In this document: piece by piece, positions 15,334 through 22,231 of the stretch | How the letters are laid out: every line of letters begins with the position of its first letter | Position numbering within the stretch: the first letter of the stretch is position 1 | Assembly: GCA_958413095.1 (NCBI GenBank) | Contig: CATYUF010000027.1 | Coordinates: 1 to 22,697 of the forward strand | Length of the DNA stretch: 22,697 nt | Origin: an uncultured Clostridium sp. | Lineage (GTDB): Bacteria; Bacillota; Clostridia; TANB77; CAG-508 | Reading direction: 5' to 3' | Notes under the pieces: model-generated | Seen by the model: the letters and a program-made list of their open reading frames with translations, nothing else | Told to the model about the DNA's origin: nothing | Databases searched by the model: none | Position numbers and translations under genes: made by a program

Positions 15334-16062
15334 ATGAAATTAGGTATAATAACAGATATACATAGTAATATTATTGCACTAAATGAAGTATTAAAAGAAT
15401 TTGAAAAAATAAAAATAGATAAGATAATCTGTTGTGGCGATATAATAGGAATAGGACCACATCCAGAAGAAGTAGTACAAGCATTAATGCAAGTGAGTGA
15501 TAAGTTAATAGCAGTTAAAGGTAATCATGAAAAATATTTATTAGAAGGATTACTAGTAAATGTGCATAATGATAAAAGAGATATGAGTTTAGAAGAAATT
15601 CAAAATCACGAATGGATTCATAGTAGGATAAGTGAACAATCAAAAAAATTTTTAGAAAATTTACCAACTTATAAAATTATAGAAATAGAAAACAAAAAAA
15701 TATTTCTAAGTCACTATCCGATGAATAAAGAAGGTAAATACAAGGAACATATAAAAAATCCTACATTTGAAGAAAATAAAGAAATGTTTAAGGAGGTTAA
15801 TGCTGATATTTATGTATATGGGCATACTCATGTAGATTGTATAAATAATAGAGATAATAAATGGTTTATAAATGTTGGTTCATTAGGTTGTCCATTGCAG
15901 AGTAATATAGCAAATGCAGGAGTATTAGAAATAAAAGATGATAAAATAAACTTTAAGCAGTTAGCTATTCCATATAATGTTGATAAAGTTATAAAAGAGA
16001 TTAAAAAATTGAAATTTCCATTTTATGAAGAAATATTAAAAATATTTTATGGAGATAGATAA
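15334..16062 (+). CDS. Calcineurin-like metallophosphoesterase (YfcE/MJ0936-type)
   Basis: Dinuclear-metal phosphoesterase of 242 aa. All motif blocks are visible: D8-x-H10 in GIITDIHSN, G-D36 in CCGDIIGIGPHPEEVV, GN64H65E in VKGNHEKYL, H in FLSHYPMNKEG (about 127), and GHTHVD (about 164) before the characteristic VGSLGCPL. The form, with a helical insert between the GNHE and SHYP blocks, resembles small YfcE-type phosphodiesterases acting on cyclic or diester substrates. The substrate is not deducible. SD AGAAGG precedes the ATG. It is the third gene of the GNAT-pyrophosphatase operon, an arrangement that hints at nucleotide or phosphoester turnover. Confidence 0.88.
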   Translation: MKLGIITDIHSNIIALNEVLKEFEKIKIDKIICCGDIIGIGPHPEEVVQALMQVSDKLIAVKGNHEKYLLEGLLVNVHNDKRDMSLEEIQNHEWIHSRISEQSKKFLENLPTYKIIEIENKKIFLSHYPMNKEGKYKEHIKNPTFEENKEMFKEVNADIYVYGHTHVDCINNRDNKWFINVGSLGCPLQSNIANAGVLEIKDDKINFKQLAIPYNVDKVIKEIKKLKFPFYEEILKIFYGDR

Positions 16063-16101
16063 TAAAAGAAATTGTTAATAAAAAAGTAGTAGTTTTTTGA
16101 T

Positions 16102-16207
16102 AATAGAATTAGGAGAATTTACTGAGAAAGTTGAGACAAGAGATGAATGTCATCAAAAATGATTATAGAATAAAATTGTATATGTATTTATTATAAATAA
16201 AAATGAA
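16102..16207 (+). pseudogene. Decayed copy of the neighbouring Nudix gene
   Basis: About 105 nt are clearly homologous (roughly four in five positions by eye) to the 5' part of the intact Nudix gene, near 17950-18060. Translated, the remnant begins ELGEFTEKVETRDECHQK and then hits a frame change and stop, where the intact gene reads ELGEFTGKVATRDECHKK. The start codon, Nudix box and C-terminus are missing. It is the only part of the 16063-16226 spacer I can explain. Confidence 0.85.
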
Positions 16208-16227
16208 AATCAACCAATATAAAATAT

Positions 16228-16300
16228 GAGTTTAGCAAAAGCTAGACTCTTTTTGGATTGGTTGTATAAGACATAGCAATATTTTATGTTTGCTTTTTTT
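16228..16300 (+). terminator. Nested hairpin terminators
   Basis: GAGTTTAGC (16228-16236) pairs with GCTAGACTC (16241-16249) and is followed by TTTTT. It is enclosed by a second inverted repeat, CAACCAAT (16211-16218) with ATTGGTTG (16257-16264). A weaker AGCAA/TTGCT hairpin with a seven-T run follows near 16276-16300. The first hairpin is the first clear terminator after the phosphoesterase operon. Confidence 0.7.
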
Positions 16301-16308
16301 AGTAATAA

Positions 16309-16488
16309 ATTATATGTTTTAATATATACACAAATGATGGAGATAATGTATTACACAAGCAAATAAATAAGGACATCAGACCATTTTTATCAGTAGTAAA
16401 TGATATGTCCACAAAAGATATTTCTAAAAAAGTAATAACTTCAAATAAAAAGCATAAAATGATAATAGCTTTTACCTGGAGGGATTAA
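16309..16488 (+). pseudogene. Orphan C-terminal reading-frame remnant
   Basis: An open frame of 59 codons with no start in its upstream part reads like protein: NIYTNDGDNVLHKQINKDI, then RPFLSVVNDMSTKDISKKV, ending IIAFTWRD. It stops just before the SD of the next stub. I do not recognise the family. It is probably the 3' end of a deleted gene. The only ATG is internal (at NDM) and has no SD. Confidence 0.4.
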
Positions 16489-16489
16489 T

Positions 16490-16690
16490 ATGTTTTTAGT
16501 ATTTGATAAACAAAAAATATATGCATATCTTATAGTATTTGTAACAGTAATATCACTATTTTTTATGGCAGGAACAATAAAAACAGAAGACACAGTGGAA
16601 ACATCAGCAAAACAAGAAAAATTACTACCTATATATAATGTAGAAACAGAAGAAAAGAAAGTTGCATTAACAATGAATTGTGCATGGTAA
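16490..16690 (+). pseudogene. N-terminal stub of a PdaB-like polysaccharide deacetylase
   Basis: The 66-aa frame begins with a short cytosolic end and one membrane anchor (about residues 10-27, IYAYLIVFVTVISLFFMAG). A linker follows, then the entry to the deacetylase domain, EEKKVALTMNCAW. In sporulation PdaB-type deacetylases, VALT-x-N-C-A-W is followed by the catalytic NodB domain of about 190 residues. Here a stop comes immediately after the tryptophan and no continuation is found in any frame downstream. SD TGGAGGG still precedes the ATG, so the stub may be translated, but it lacks the whole catalytic domain. The gene was broken by deletion, presumably when the RepA/transfer segment to the right was acquired. 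Confidence 0.8.
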
Positions 16691-16743
16691 CAATTACTTT
16701 TATGATAGAAATAAAAAACAAGTTATTTTAGGATTTTGTAATG

Positions 16744-16773
16744 GATTACTAATTTAGGTTAGTAGTCTTTTTT
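16744..16773 (+). terminator. Terminator between the PdaB stub and RepA_N stub
   Basis: GATTACTAA (16744-16752) pairs with TTAGTAGTC (16759-16767), with one G-U pair, followed by a run of T. Confidence 0.75.
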
Positions 16774-16818
16774 ATTGAAATTGTGAGTGCATAATTTCAA
16801 AAAGAAATGAGGTGAATA

Positions 16819-17148
16819 TTGAAGTATATAAATATAAATCAAAAACTTAATTTTAAGTTCTGTCAAGTGCCAAGAAAAATTTTATACACAGAGCCATATA
16901 AATCGATTTTGTGTCCTTTATCTCAGTTGGCCTATATCTTTATACTAGATAGATTGAATTTATCAAGGATGAACAACAAAGTTGACGAATATGGAAATAT
17001 ATATCTTTTTATGACAAGAAAAGAAATGGGAGAAAACTTAAAAGCAAGTAGTAAAACAGTAATAAAAATATTTAAAGAATTAGAAAAAGCAAAATTAATA
17101 AAACAAGAAAATCAAGGAAAAGGTAAAGCATATAAGAGGGTGTCCTAA
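16819..17148 (+). pseudogene. Truncated RepA_N-type replication initiator
   Basis: The 109-aa frame starts with TTG, supported by SD GAGGTGA (16809-16815), and matches the N-terminal winged-helix domain of RepA_N plasmid/ICE initiators. It shows FKFCQVPRKIL..YKSILCPLSQLAYIFILDRLNLS (about 12-50), DEYGNIYLFMTRKEMGENL (about 57-75) and the recognition helix SKTVIKIFKELEKAKLIKQ. The protein ends at GKGKAYKRVS, where family members normally continue (GKxNxIYVKxF, then a host-specific C-terminus). The frame runs into the 24-nt hairpin repeat and stops inside it. The initiator is therefore cut at the border of the repeat. Shortened RepA_N-like proteins are common in integrative elements and may have a regulatory role. 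Confidence 0.75.
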
Positions 17149-17172
17149 AATAGGAACCCTCTTGCTTTTTTT
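17134..17172 (+). terminator. Hairpin repeat copy 1, acts as terminator
   Basis: AAGAGGGT and ACCCTCTT (17134-17141 and 17156-17163) enclose TCCTA-AAA-TAGGA, forming a 13-bp stem with one bulged G, followed by GC and a run of seven T. The core (17136-17159) is identical over 24 nt to 22644-22667. Confidence 0.85.
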
Positions 17173-17214
17173 AGGATTAAGAGAGATATACAAAGGATAT
17201 CACGAAAATGTATA

Positions 17215-17302
17215 AAGCACCCCGATAAAAGCCACGCTTTTAGGTAGTAAGCGGGAGATGAGATATATCCCTGATCCTGCAAAATTGTTAAAAACAATTT
17301 TG
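17215..17302 (+). other. oriT: Candidate origin of transfer (oriT)
   Basis: Three stacked inverted repeats occupy a locally GC-rich stretch: AAAAGC-CAC-GCTTTT (17227-17241), GGGAGAT/ATATCCC (17253-17259 with 17265-17271, one mismatch), and CAAAATTGTT/AACAATTTTG (17280-17302). After the second comes TGATCCTGC, which contains the IncP/VirD2-type nick consensus ATCCTG/C (nick between 17279 and 17280). It lies 8 nt from the inverted repeat, as in RP4-type transfer origins. A ribbon-helix-helix gene of relaxosome type follows immediately. No relaxase gene is present in the window, so the site could only be used in trans. Confidence 0.6.
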
Positions 17303-17336
17303 AAAAGAAAAAGCAAGAAGAAAAGGAGGAAGAAAG

Positions 17337-17808
17337 TTGAAGGAAAAAGAAGAAGAAAAATTAGTAACTATGGTAATTAGAGTACCAAAATATAAAAAAG
17401 ATATGATAAAAAATATTGCAAAAAGTCAAGGAAGATATGAAGCAGATATTATTAGAAGTGGTATAGATAAGGAATTAAATTTAGATTTATATCAAGATAA
17501 AATGGAAGAATTAATTAAAGAAATTTTTAAAACCAATTGAAGAAAAAATGGATAAGTTTTTAAAGTCACAAAGAAAAATAAGTGTAAAATTTTTAAGAAC
17601 AATGGCTATTGGTACATACTTAAATAGTGAAGTTATGAAAAATTTATTGGGTGATGAACATTATGAGAGGTTTAATGAAATATTAAATAATGCAAGAAAA
17701 AAAGCAAATTATTATGTGAGTAGAGCCCCAGAAGGAATGACTAAAATGGATTTATATGATTTTTATATTATAGGAGATATTTATAGAGAAGAGTTTAGAA
17801 AAGAATAG
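17337..17808 (+). pseudogene. Ribbon-helix-helix relaxosome-type protein, frameshifted
   Basis: Two adjacent frames appear to be one gene of about 156 codons. The first (17337-17540) starts with TTG after a perfect AAGGAGGA (17323-17330). It encodes an RHH/MetJ-Arc-like DNA-binding domain (KLVTMVIRVPKYKKDMIKNI, then GRYEADIIRSGIDKEL) and stops after EEIFKTN-like coding. Removing one A from the AAAA run at 17529-17532 joins it to the second frame (KPIEEKMDKFLKSQRK), which continues to 17808 as a helical tail (GDEHYERFNEILNNARKK, APEGMTKMDLYDFY). The position next to the candidate oriT suggests a MobC/TraJ-like accessory protein that loads a relaxase. The shift to +1 does not match a classical -1 slippery site, so mutation or sequencing error is more likely than programming. 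Confidence 0.7.
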
Positions 17809-17849
17809 AAATATAAAGAAAATTATTAAAAATGAGGTGTTGAAAAAAA

Positions 17850-17878
17850 TTGACGGAACTTGGAAAATATTGTATAAT
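17850..17878 (+). promoter_or_regulatory. Promoter of the Nudix gene
   Basis: TTGACG (17850-17855) and TATAAT (17873-17878), spacer 17 nt, about 50 nt before the Nudix start. Confidence 0.8.
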
Positions 17879-17926
17879 CATGACATGATATACATTTATG
17901 CATTAATAAATTTATAGGAGGAGTAT

Positions 17927-18466
17927 ATGGAAGAAAAAATTGATGTACTTAATGAATTAGGAGAATTTACTGGAAAAGTTGCGACAAGAGATGAATGTCA
18001 TAAAAAAGGATTATGGCATAGAGCTGTATATGCATTTATTATGGACAAAAAAGGAAATGTGTTATTACAGAAAAGAAGTGTAAATAAAAAAATGTGGCCG
18101 AATATGTGGGATGTCACAGTTGGAGGACATGTTGACAGTAATGAGTTTGGAAGACAAGCATTAATAAGAGAAGTTAAAGAGGAATTAGGAATTGATATAA
18201 AAGATGATGAGATTAAATATTTAATAGGTTCAACTTCTATAAGTAAAAAGGAAAATATTATAGATAAGCATTATAATGAATGCTATTTGATTACAAAAGA
18301 AATAGATATAGAAAAGATAGATTTACAAAAGGAAGAAGTTTCAGAAGTAAAATATTTTACTAAAAAAGAAATATTAGAAAGAATAAATAATAATTATGAA
18401 GGATTAACAGAGAAAACCGGACCATGGAATTTTTTAGAGAGGATATTAAATAACTATATGTTATAA
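17927..18466 (+). CDS. Nudix hydrolase, YfcD / IDI-like
   Basis: Pyrophosphohydrolase of 179 aa acting on a nucleoside-diphosphate-linked or isoprenoid-diphosphate-like substrate. The Nudix box is perfect: G67-x5-E73-x7-R81-E82-x2-E85-E86-L-G88-I. The preceding region, LWHRAVYAFIMDKKGNVLLQKRS with MWPNMWDVTVGGHV, is typical of the YfcD/isopentenyl-diphosphate-isomerase-like branch. The N-terminal ELGEFTGKVATRDECHKKG fits that group too. SD AGGAGG lies just upstream and the gene has its own near-consensus promoter. A decayed partial copy lies 1.8 kb upstream (16102-16207). It sits inside the repeat-flanked segment and may be cargo, though it need not belong functionally with the radical SAM cluster. 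Confidence 0.9.
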   Translation: MEEKIDVLNELGEFTGKVATRDECHKKGLWHRAVYAFIMDKKGNVLLQKRSVNKKMWPNMWDVTVGGHVDSNEFGRQALIREVKEELGIDIKDDEIKYLIGSTSISKKENIIDKHYNECYLITKEIDIEKIDLQKEEVSEVKYFTKKEILERINNNYEGLTEKTGPWNFLERILNNYML

Positions 18467-18481
18467 AATGCTAAATTAATA

Positions 18482-18625
18482 GTCGGATAATAAAATATTA
18501 TCTATACATGAAGAAGAACAATTATTAGATAGAAAACTTAAAACTTCTGATGAAGAGAGTGCAGAAGATACAAAAAAGGAGAGAATGACTGAATTTTTTG
18601 ATAGAATTTTGAAAGAATATAAATG
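18482..18625 (+). pseudogene. Short C-terminal frame remnant
   Basis: An open frame without a start codon in its upstream part encodes LSIHEEEQLLDRKLKTSDEE and ends MTEFFDRILKEYK before TGA. It reads like the acidic helical C-terminus of a lost protein. No family is recognised. It lies in the approximately 480-nt stretch between the Nudix gene and the radical SAM gene, for which I see no intact gene. Confidence 0.3.
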
Positions 18626-18633
18626 AAAAAAGA

Positions 18634-18819
18634 TTGCTGTTGCAAGCAATAGGGGGCAATAAAATTTTTTTATTAAATCGGTGTGAAGTAAATCAAGATG
18701 TTAGATTAGTATATAATAATACAGTTTTAGATATAACATCGCCTTGTCTATTAAAAATGACTTTTAGAAAAAATGAGTTAGTAAATTTGGAACAAATAAA
18801 ATGTTTTGACAAAAATTAA
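18634..18819 (+). CDS. Possible small protein or gene remnant (61 aa)
   Basis: Unrecognised 61-residue frame with a TTG start, no good SD, and content such as IGGNKIFLLNRCEVNQDVRL and LDITSPCLLKMTFRKNELV. The frame is open a few codons further upstream with no ATG. The composition looks protein-like, but the lack of translation signals suggests a 3' remnant of a deleted gene. Confidence 0.25.
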   Translation: MLLQAIGGNKIFLLNRCEVNQDVRLVYNNTVLDITSPCLLKMTFRKNELVNLEQIKCFDKN

Positions 18820-18947
18820 TTTATATATTAAAATAAAATGTAAATTTATGTATTTTGACAACAAAGATTTTCAGATTAATAAATATAAAGTTACTTATGA
18901 TAAATATGGAGACAAATAAAAATATGCAAAAAAAGGAGTTAATTGAG

Positions 18948-20201
18948 ATGAAAGATTTTTTGATTTTATGGGCCAATACCTCTACAGTAAGACATATAAA
19001 CTACCATTTTACGCAATTAGGAGAAATTGTAGATTATTTAGAGAAGATTTTCCCAGAAGAAATTGATATTTTAGATGCGGATATGGAAAATTTAGATTTA
19101 TTACAAGTAACAAAGAGATTATTAAAAAGTCAATATAAAGCAGTTGCTATGTATATAACAACTGAAAATATAAGACAGAGTATTAATATCTCAGAATTAA
19201 TAAAAGAAATTTCACCAACAACAAAGATAATAGCATATGGGACTCTATCAGTATTATTACCAAATTTTTTTGAAAAAACTAAAATAGATGCTATATATAC
19301 TAATGGAGATCAAGAAAAAGCGATAGAAAATTATTTTAAATACATAATAAATAATGATTTTGAAATTTTATCAGGAATTAAATTGATACAAAATGGAAAA
19401 TTAATAGATACAAAAGAAGGAGAATATATAGATTTTAATGAATTAGGATTTTCAAATCTTGAAAAACTACCAGTAGCAAATTATTTTAAAGTAAAAAATA
19501 AAAAGCGAATTATTATAACGATAAGTAGAGGGTGTCCGTATACTTGTCCTCATTGTTTAGTGCAGATGACAGAAGGTCATAAAGATAGAAGACGTAACAT
19601 AAATAAACTTAAAGAATATCTAAATAAAATTTTTAATGAATACAAATATGTTAAATTCTTTTCTCCGGATTTTACACTAGATAAGCAATATGTAATAGAG
19701 ATATGTGAAATGTTAATCAAAAATTTTCATGGAATCGAGTGGGAATGTACTACTAGAATGAACTTTTTAGATGATGAAAACATGTTAAAGAAAATGAGTA
19801 ATGCAGGTTGTAAACAAATTTCGTTAGGAATAGAAACTATTAATGAAAAGGAACTTGCTTATATAGGTAAAAAATACGATGTAGATAATTTAGAAGAAAC
19901 AATAAAAAGAGTACAAAAATACAATATAAAAATAAAAGCTTGTATTATGTTAGGAATACCAGGACAAAGTAGAGAAAGTATTATTAAAACATTTTCGTTT
20001 TTGGATAGATTACAAGTTGAAATTAGACCTACAATATACACTCCATATCAACATATGGATAAAAATATGACTATTGATGAAATAGAAAGTTATAATAGGA
20101 AGTTATTTCGTAGCGAAGTTGAGGGTGTAACACATCTAGAGTTATTAAAATTAGTATATGAACCAAAGAAATTCAAGGAGATATTAGATGTTAAAAAATA
20201 A
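18948..20201 (+). CDS. Radical SAM protein with B12-domain-like N-terminus
   Basis: Predicted 417-aa iron-sulfur enzyme that uses S-adenosylmethionine to start radical chemistry. Residues 1-140 resemble a cobalamin-binding Rossmann domain (LGEIVDYLEKIF, AVAMYITTENI, KIIAYGTLS, DAIYTNGDQEKAI). The DxHxxG motif that ligates cobalamin is absent, so B12 may not bind. The radical SAM core follows with C196-x3-C200-x2-C203 in RGCPYTCPHC, and later GCKQISLGIETINEKEL and the IMLGIPGQSRESI segment. The start at 18948 is chosen because AAGGAG (18933-18938) is 9 nt upstream. The open frame extends back to a TTG at 18855, but that stretch contains a TTGACA -35-like box and no SD. The stop overlaps the HAD gene by 14 nt, implying co-translation. 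Substrate unknown. Confidence 0.88.
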   Translation: MKDFLILWANTSTVRHINYHFTQLGEIVDYLEKIFPEEIDILDADMENLDLLQVTKRLLKSQYKAVAMYITTENIRQSINISELIKEISPTTKIIAYGTLSVLLPNFFEKTKIDAIYTNGDQEKAIENYFKYIINNDFEILSGIKLIQNGKLIDTKEGEYIDFNELGFSNLEKLPVANYFKVKNKKRIIITISRGCPYTCPHCLVQMTEGHKDRRRNINKLKEYLNKIFNEYKYVKFFSPDFTLDKQYVIEICEMLIKNFHGIEWECTTRMNFLDDENMLKKMSNAGCKQISLGIETINEKELAYIGKKYDVDNLEETIKRVQKYNIKIKACIMLGIPGQSRESIIKTFSFLDRLQVEIRPTIYTPYQHMDKNMTIDEIESYNRKLFRSEVEGVTHLELLKLVYEPKKFKEILDVKK

Positions 20202-21018
20202 AACAATTGTAATTGATCTCGACGGAACATTATTAAATGATGAGAAAAAGATATCCAATATTGACTTCAAAAGTTTAATAGATTTGTCAATAAATAATAG
20301 TATTATTTTAGCCTCTGGAAGAAATTATATTGAGACAATGAAAATAGTTGAAACATATAGTCTACAAAATTATATAGAGAGTCTTATTATATGTAGCAAT
20401 GGTCAACAAATATATAGCATAAATAAAAACAAAATTATCAGTAGTAAATATATAAAAACATCGGAAGCTATTAATATTATTAATATGTTAGATGAAAATA
20501 ATGTGTATTGGTACATAATAGATAATAAAAATCTATTTTGCAAAAATATTGCTTATAATTGTAATAAATATATGAATAATGGGAGATATAAAATTAATAT
20601 TTTAAAAAACAATAAAGATTTGAAGAGAATAAAGATTGAAAAATTTATATTAAATACAGATAGTAAGGCGAAGATGGAAAATACAAAAAAAAGATTGTGT
20701 TTAAATTATAAAGTGGATTTTTTTAAAGAAGATAGATTGAAAAAATATAAAGAAGTAGAATATTTCCAAAATAATATTTTACCTAAAGGGATTAATAAAT
20801 ATACAGCTTTGCAATTTATAATAGAACAGCTAAATTTATCTAAATATATTATTGCATTGGGAAATGGAATTAATGATTATGAAATTATGAGTAATTCTAA
20901 TTTTAGTATTTGTATGGAAAATAGCGATGAATCTATAAAATCAATAAGTAATAGTAGTACACTTTCAAATAATGAAAGTGGAGTTAGCCATGCAATTAAA
21001 AATTTAATTAAGGAATAA
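20188..21018 (+). CDS. HAD-superfamily phosphatase, Cof type
   Basis: Mg2+-dependent phosphatase of 276 aa, likely acting on a phosphorylated sugar or other small metabolite. Motif I is D10-L-D12-GTLLND (nucleophile D10, acid D12), motif II is the S in ILASGRNY (about 43), motif III is K in ILPKGINKYTAL (about 200), and motif IV is GNGINDYEIM (about 231-240). A C2B-type cap occupies the centre, as in Cof/YbjI-like proteins. SD AAGGAG lies inside the end of the radical SAM gene, and the two reading frames overlap by 14 nt. The cap is asparagine- and lysine-rich and divergent. The tight coupling suggests it dephosphorylates a substrate or product of the radical SAM enzyme (inference). Confidence 0.88.
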   Translation: MLKNKTIVIDLDGTLLNDEKKISNIDFKSLIDLSINNSIILASGRNYIETMKIVETYSLQNYIESLIICSNGQQIYSINKNKIISSKYIKTSEAINIINMLDENNVYWYIIDNKNLFCKNIAYNCNKYMNNGRYKINILKNNKDLKRIKIEKFILNTDSKAKMENTKKRLCLNYKVDFFKEDRLKKYKEVEYFQNNILPKGINKYTALQFIIEQLNLSKYIIALGNGINDYEIMSNSNFSICMENSDESIKSISNSSTLSNNESGVSHAIKNLIKE

Positions 21019-21063
21019 AATTATATTGAAAATGATAATTATTTACAAAAAGTGATTCTAATG

Positions 21064-21092
21064 TTTACTTTTATGTAAAATTATGGTAAAAT
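21064..21092 (+). promoter_or_regulatory. Promoter of the synthetase-like / ASCH pair
   Basis: TTTACT (21064-21069) and TAAAAT (21087-21092) with a 17-nt spacer. The -35 box is part of a TTTAC...GTAAA inverted repeat (21064-21079). Confidence 0.55.
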
Positions 21093-21122
21093 GCTACTAT
21101 ACTGTATGGTATAGTAGCATTT
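21089..21122. promoter_or_regulatory. Perfect 14-bp palindrome over the start site
   Basis: AAATGCTACTATAC (21089-21102) and GTATAGTAGCATTT (21109-21122) are perfectly complementary around a 6-nt loop (TGTATG). The palindrome begins inside the -10 box and spans the expected transcription start. It fits an operator or a 5'-leader hairpin better than a terminator, since only a few T follow. It could also end the HAD transcript. Confidence 0.7.
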
Positions 21123-21160
21123 AAAAATTAGTGTACTAATTAAAAAAGGAGGATTCTATT

Positions 21161-22231
21161 ATGCTATTTAAATCAGATGGTAAAGTTTACAATCCATTAG
21201 GAGGAGGTTCATACGTTTATCAGGACTCGCTTATTCAGTATTTGCATAGTCAATTACGGAAGAAGAAAGTCAGAATAAGTATTGGTGCACAGCCTAATTC
21301 TTCTCCACACTTCGGAACTTTGGAGGTTTTTTGCTTAGCATTTAGTTTAGCAAATATGCTTAAGAACTATGATTCTGAGTTAGAAGTTTCCGTGTTCTTT
21401 GAAATGGTTGATACTGCTCCCGCTATTGCAAAAATGATTGATAACAAAAAGTATCAAATCAGTTTACGTGAAAGTGGAGAGATGGATAAGTATATTGATC
21501 AGTATTATGAAATACTTGAACAATTATCAACTCTTTCAAATGTTTCATATCAGGTAAGAGGACAAAAAGAATTTAACAAACATGCAAGTATTCCTGAAAT
21601 TGTTAAAAAAGTTATTGATAATAGAGATGTTTTAGCTCCTATATTAGAGCCTAAAAAACATATTATTAGGATTAGAGCAGCATGTCCAATTTGTGGTTTA
21701 ACCGATAAAAGAGGTGTCGAAAATGAATTTGTTGGAGATAAAATGATTTGTTTTTGTCCGGAACATGGCAAATTTGAAGTAGACATTAATAAAGAAAGTG
21801 AGAGATTGGAGTATAATACTCCTTTGAGAAATCTTATTAGAGGTTTAGTATATTCCATAGACAATCAAGATGAAGCTTTAGACTATGAATGGTTAAGAAT
21901 TACAGGTAGTGATTATTCAGGATTTTATCAAGAACAACTCCTGTATAAGACTACAGATTTATTGGGATATAGTGTATCTAAACTTCCAATGATATTATAT
22001 GCACCGTTAGTAACTGATTGGTCTGGAGCAAAACTTTCTAAGTCGTTGTACGTAAAAGAAGGTGCTTATACTTATTTACCTTCTTGTATGATTAACTATG
22101 ATAATTTAAGGAAAGAATTAGGAACAATGGGGTTATCAAAGCTCTATGCAGAAGTTCATGGATGGCTGGAAGAACCATACAAGTTATTCAGGAATTATTC
22201 TATTTATTATTTCATGGAGGTACTTAAATGA
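21161..22231 (+). CDS. Class I aminoacyl-tRNA synthetase-like protein (LysRS-I-like core)
   Basis: 356-aa HUP-fold nucleotidyltransferase resembling the catalytic core of class I lysyl-tRNA synthetase. The HIGH-type motif is in AQPNSSPHFGTLEVF (P49-H50-F51-G52). The KMSKS-type loop is GAKLSKSLYV (K291-LSKS-295). Between them lies a zinc-binding insertion with C175, C178, C197, C199 and possibly H202, then an ITGSDYSGFYQEQ segment where LysRS-I has its lysine-AMP pocket. The protein stops about 60 residues after KLSKS, so no anticodon-binding domain is present. It should adenylate a carboxylate substrate without normal tRNA decoding. SD AAAGGAGG is strong. Codon use has more C and T than the A-rich neighbours, which suggests transfer. 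It overlaps the ASCH gene by 4 nt (ATGA). Confidence 0.8.
   Translation: MLFKSDGKVYNPLGGGSYVYQDSLIQYLHSQLRKKKVRISIGAQPNSSPHFGTLEVFCLAFSLANMLKNYDSELEVSVFFEMVDTAPAIAKMIDNKKYQISLRESGEMDKYIDQYYEILEQLSTLSNVSYQVRGQKEFNKHASIPEIVKKVIDNRDVLAPILEPKKHIIRIRAACPICGLTDKRGVENEFVGDKMICFCPEHGKFEVDINKESERLEYNTPLRNLIRGLVYSIDNQDEALDYEWLRITGSDYSGFYQEQLLYKTTDLLGYSVSKLPMILYAPLVTDWSGAKLSKSLYVKEGAYTYLPSCMINYDNLRKELGTMGLSKLYAEVHGWLEEPYKLFRNYSIYYFMEVLK

Noticed and set aside
17134..17163. dif/XerCD site at the hairpin repeat
   Set aside because: It lacks the conserved arm sequences of Firmicute dif sites and is a true hairpin with a T-run, which XerCD core sites are not.
3188..17264. Shared 12-nt word TAAGCGGGAGAT inside the OLE RNA (about 3183) and the oriT candidate (about 17248)
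   Set aside because: Flanking bases diverge at once and the structural contexts differ; one 12-nt match in a 22-kb window can occur by chance.
18855..18947. N-terminal extension of the radical SAM protein from TTG 18855
   Set aside because: There is no SD there, the extension is low-complexity (MTTKIFRLINIKLL), and AAGGAG at 18933 marks the ATG at 18948.
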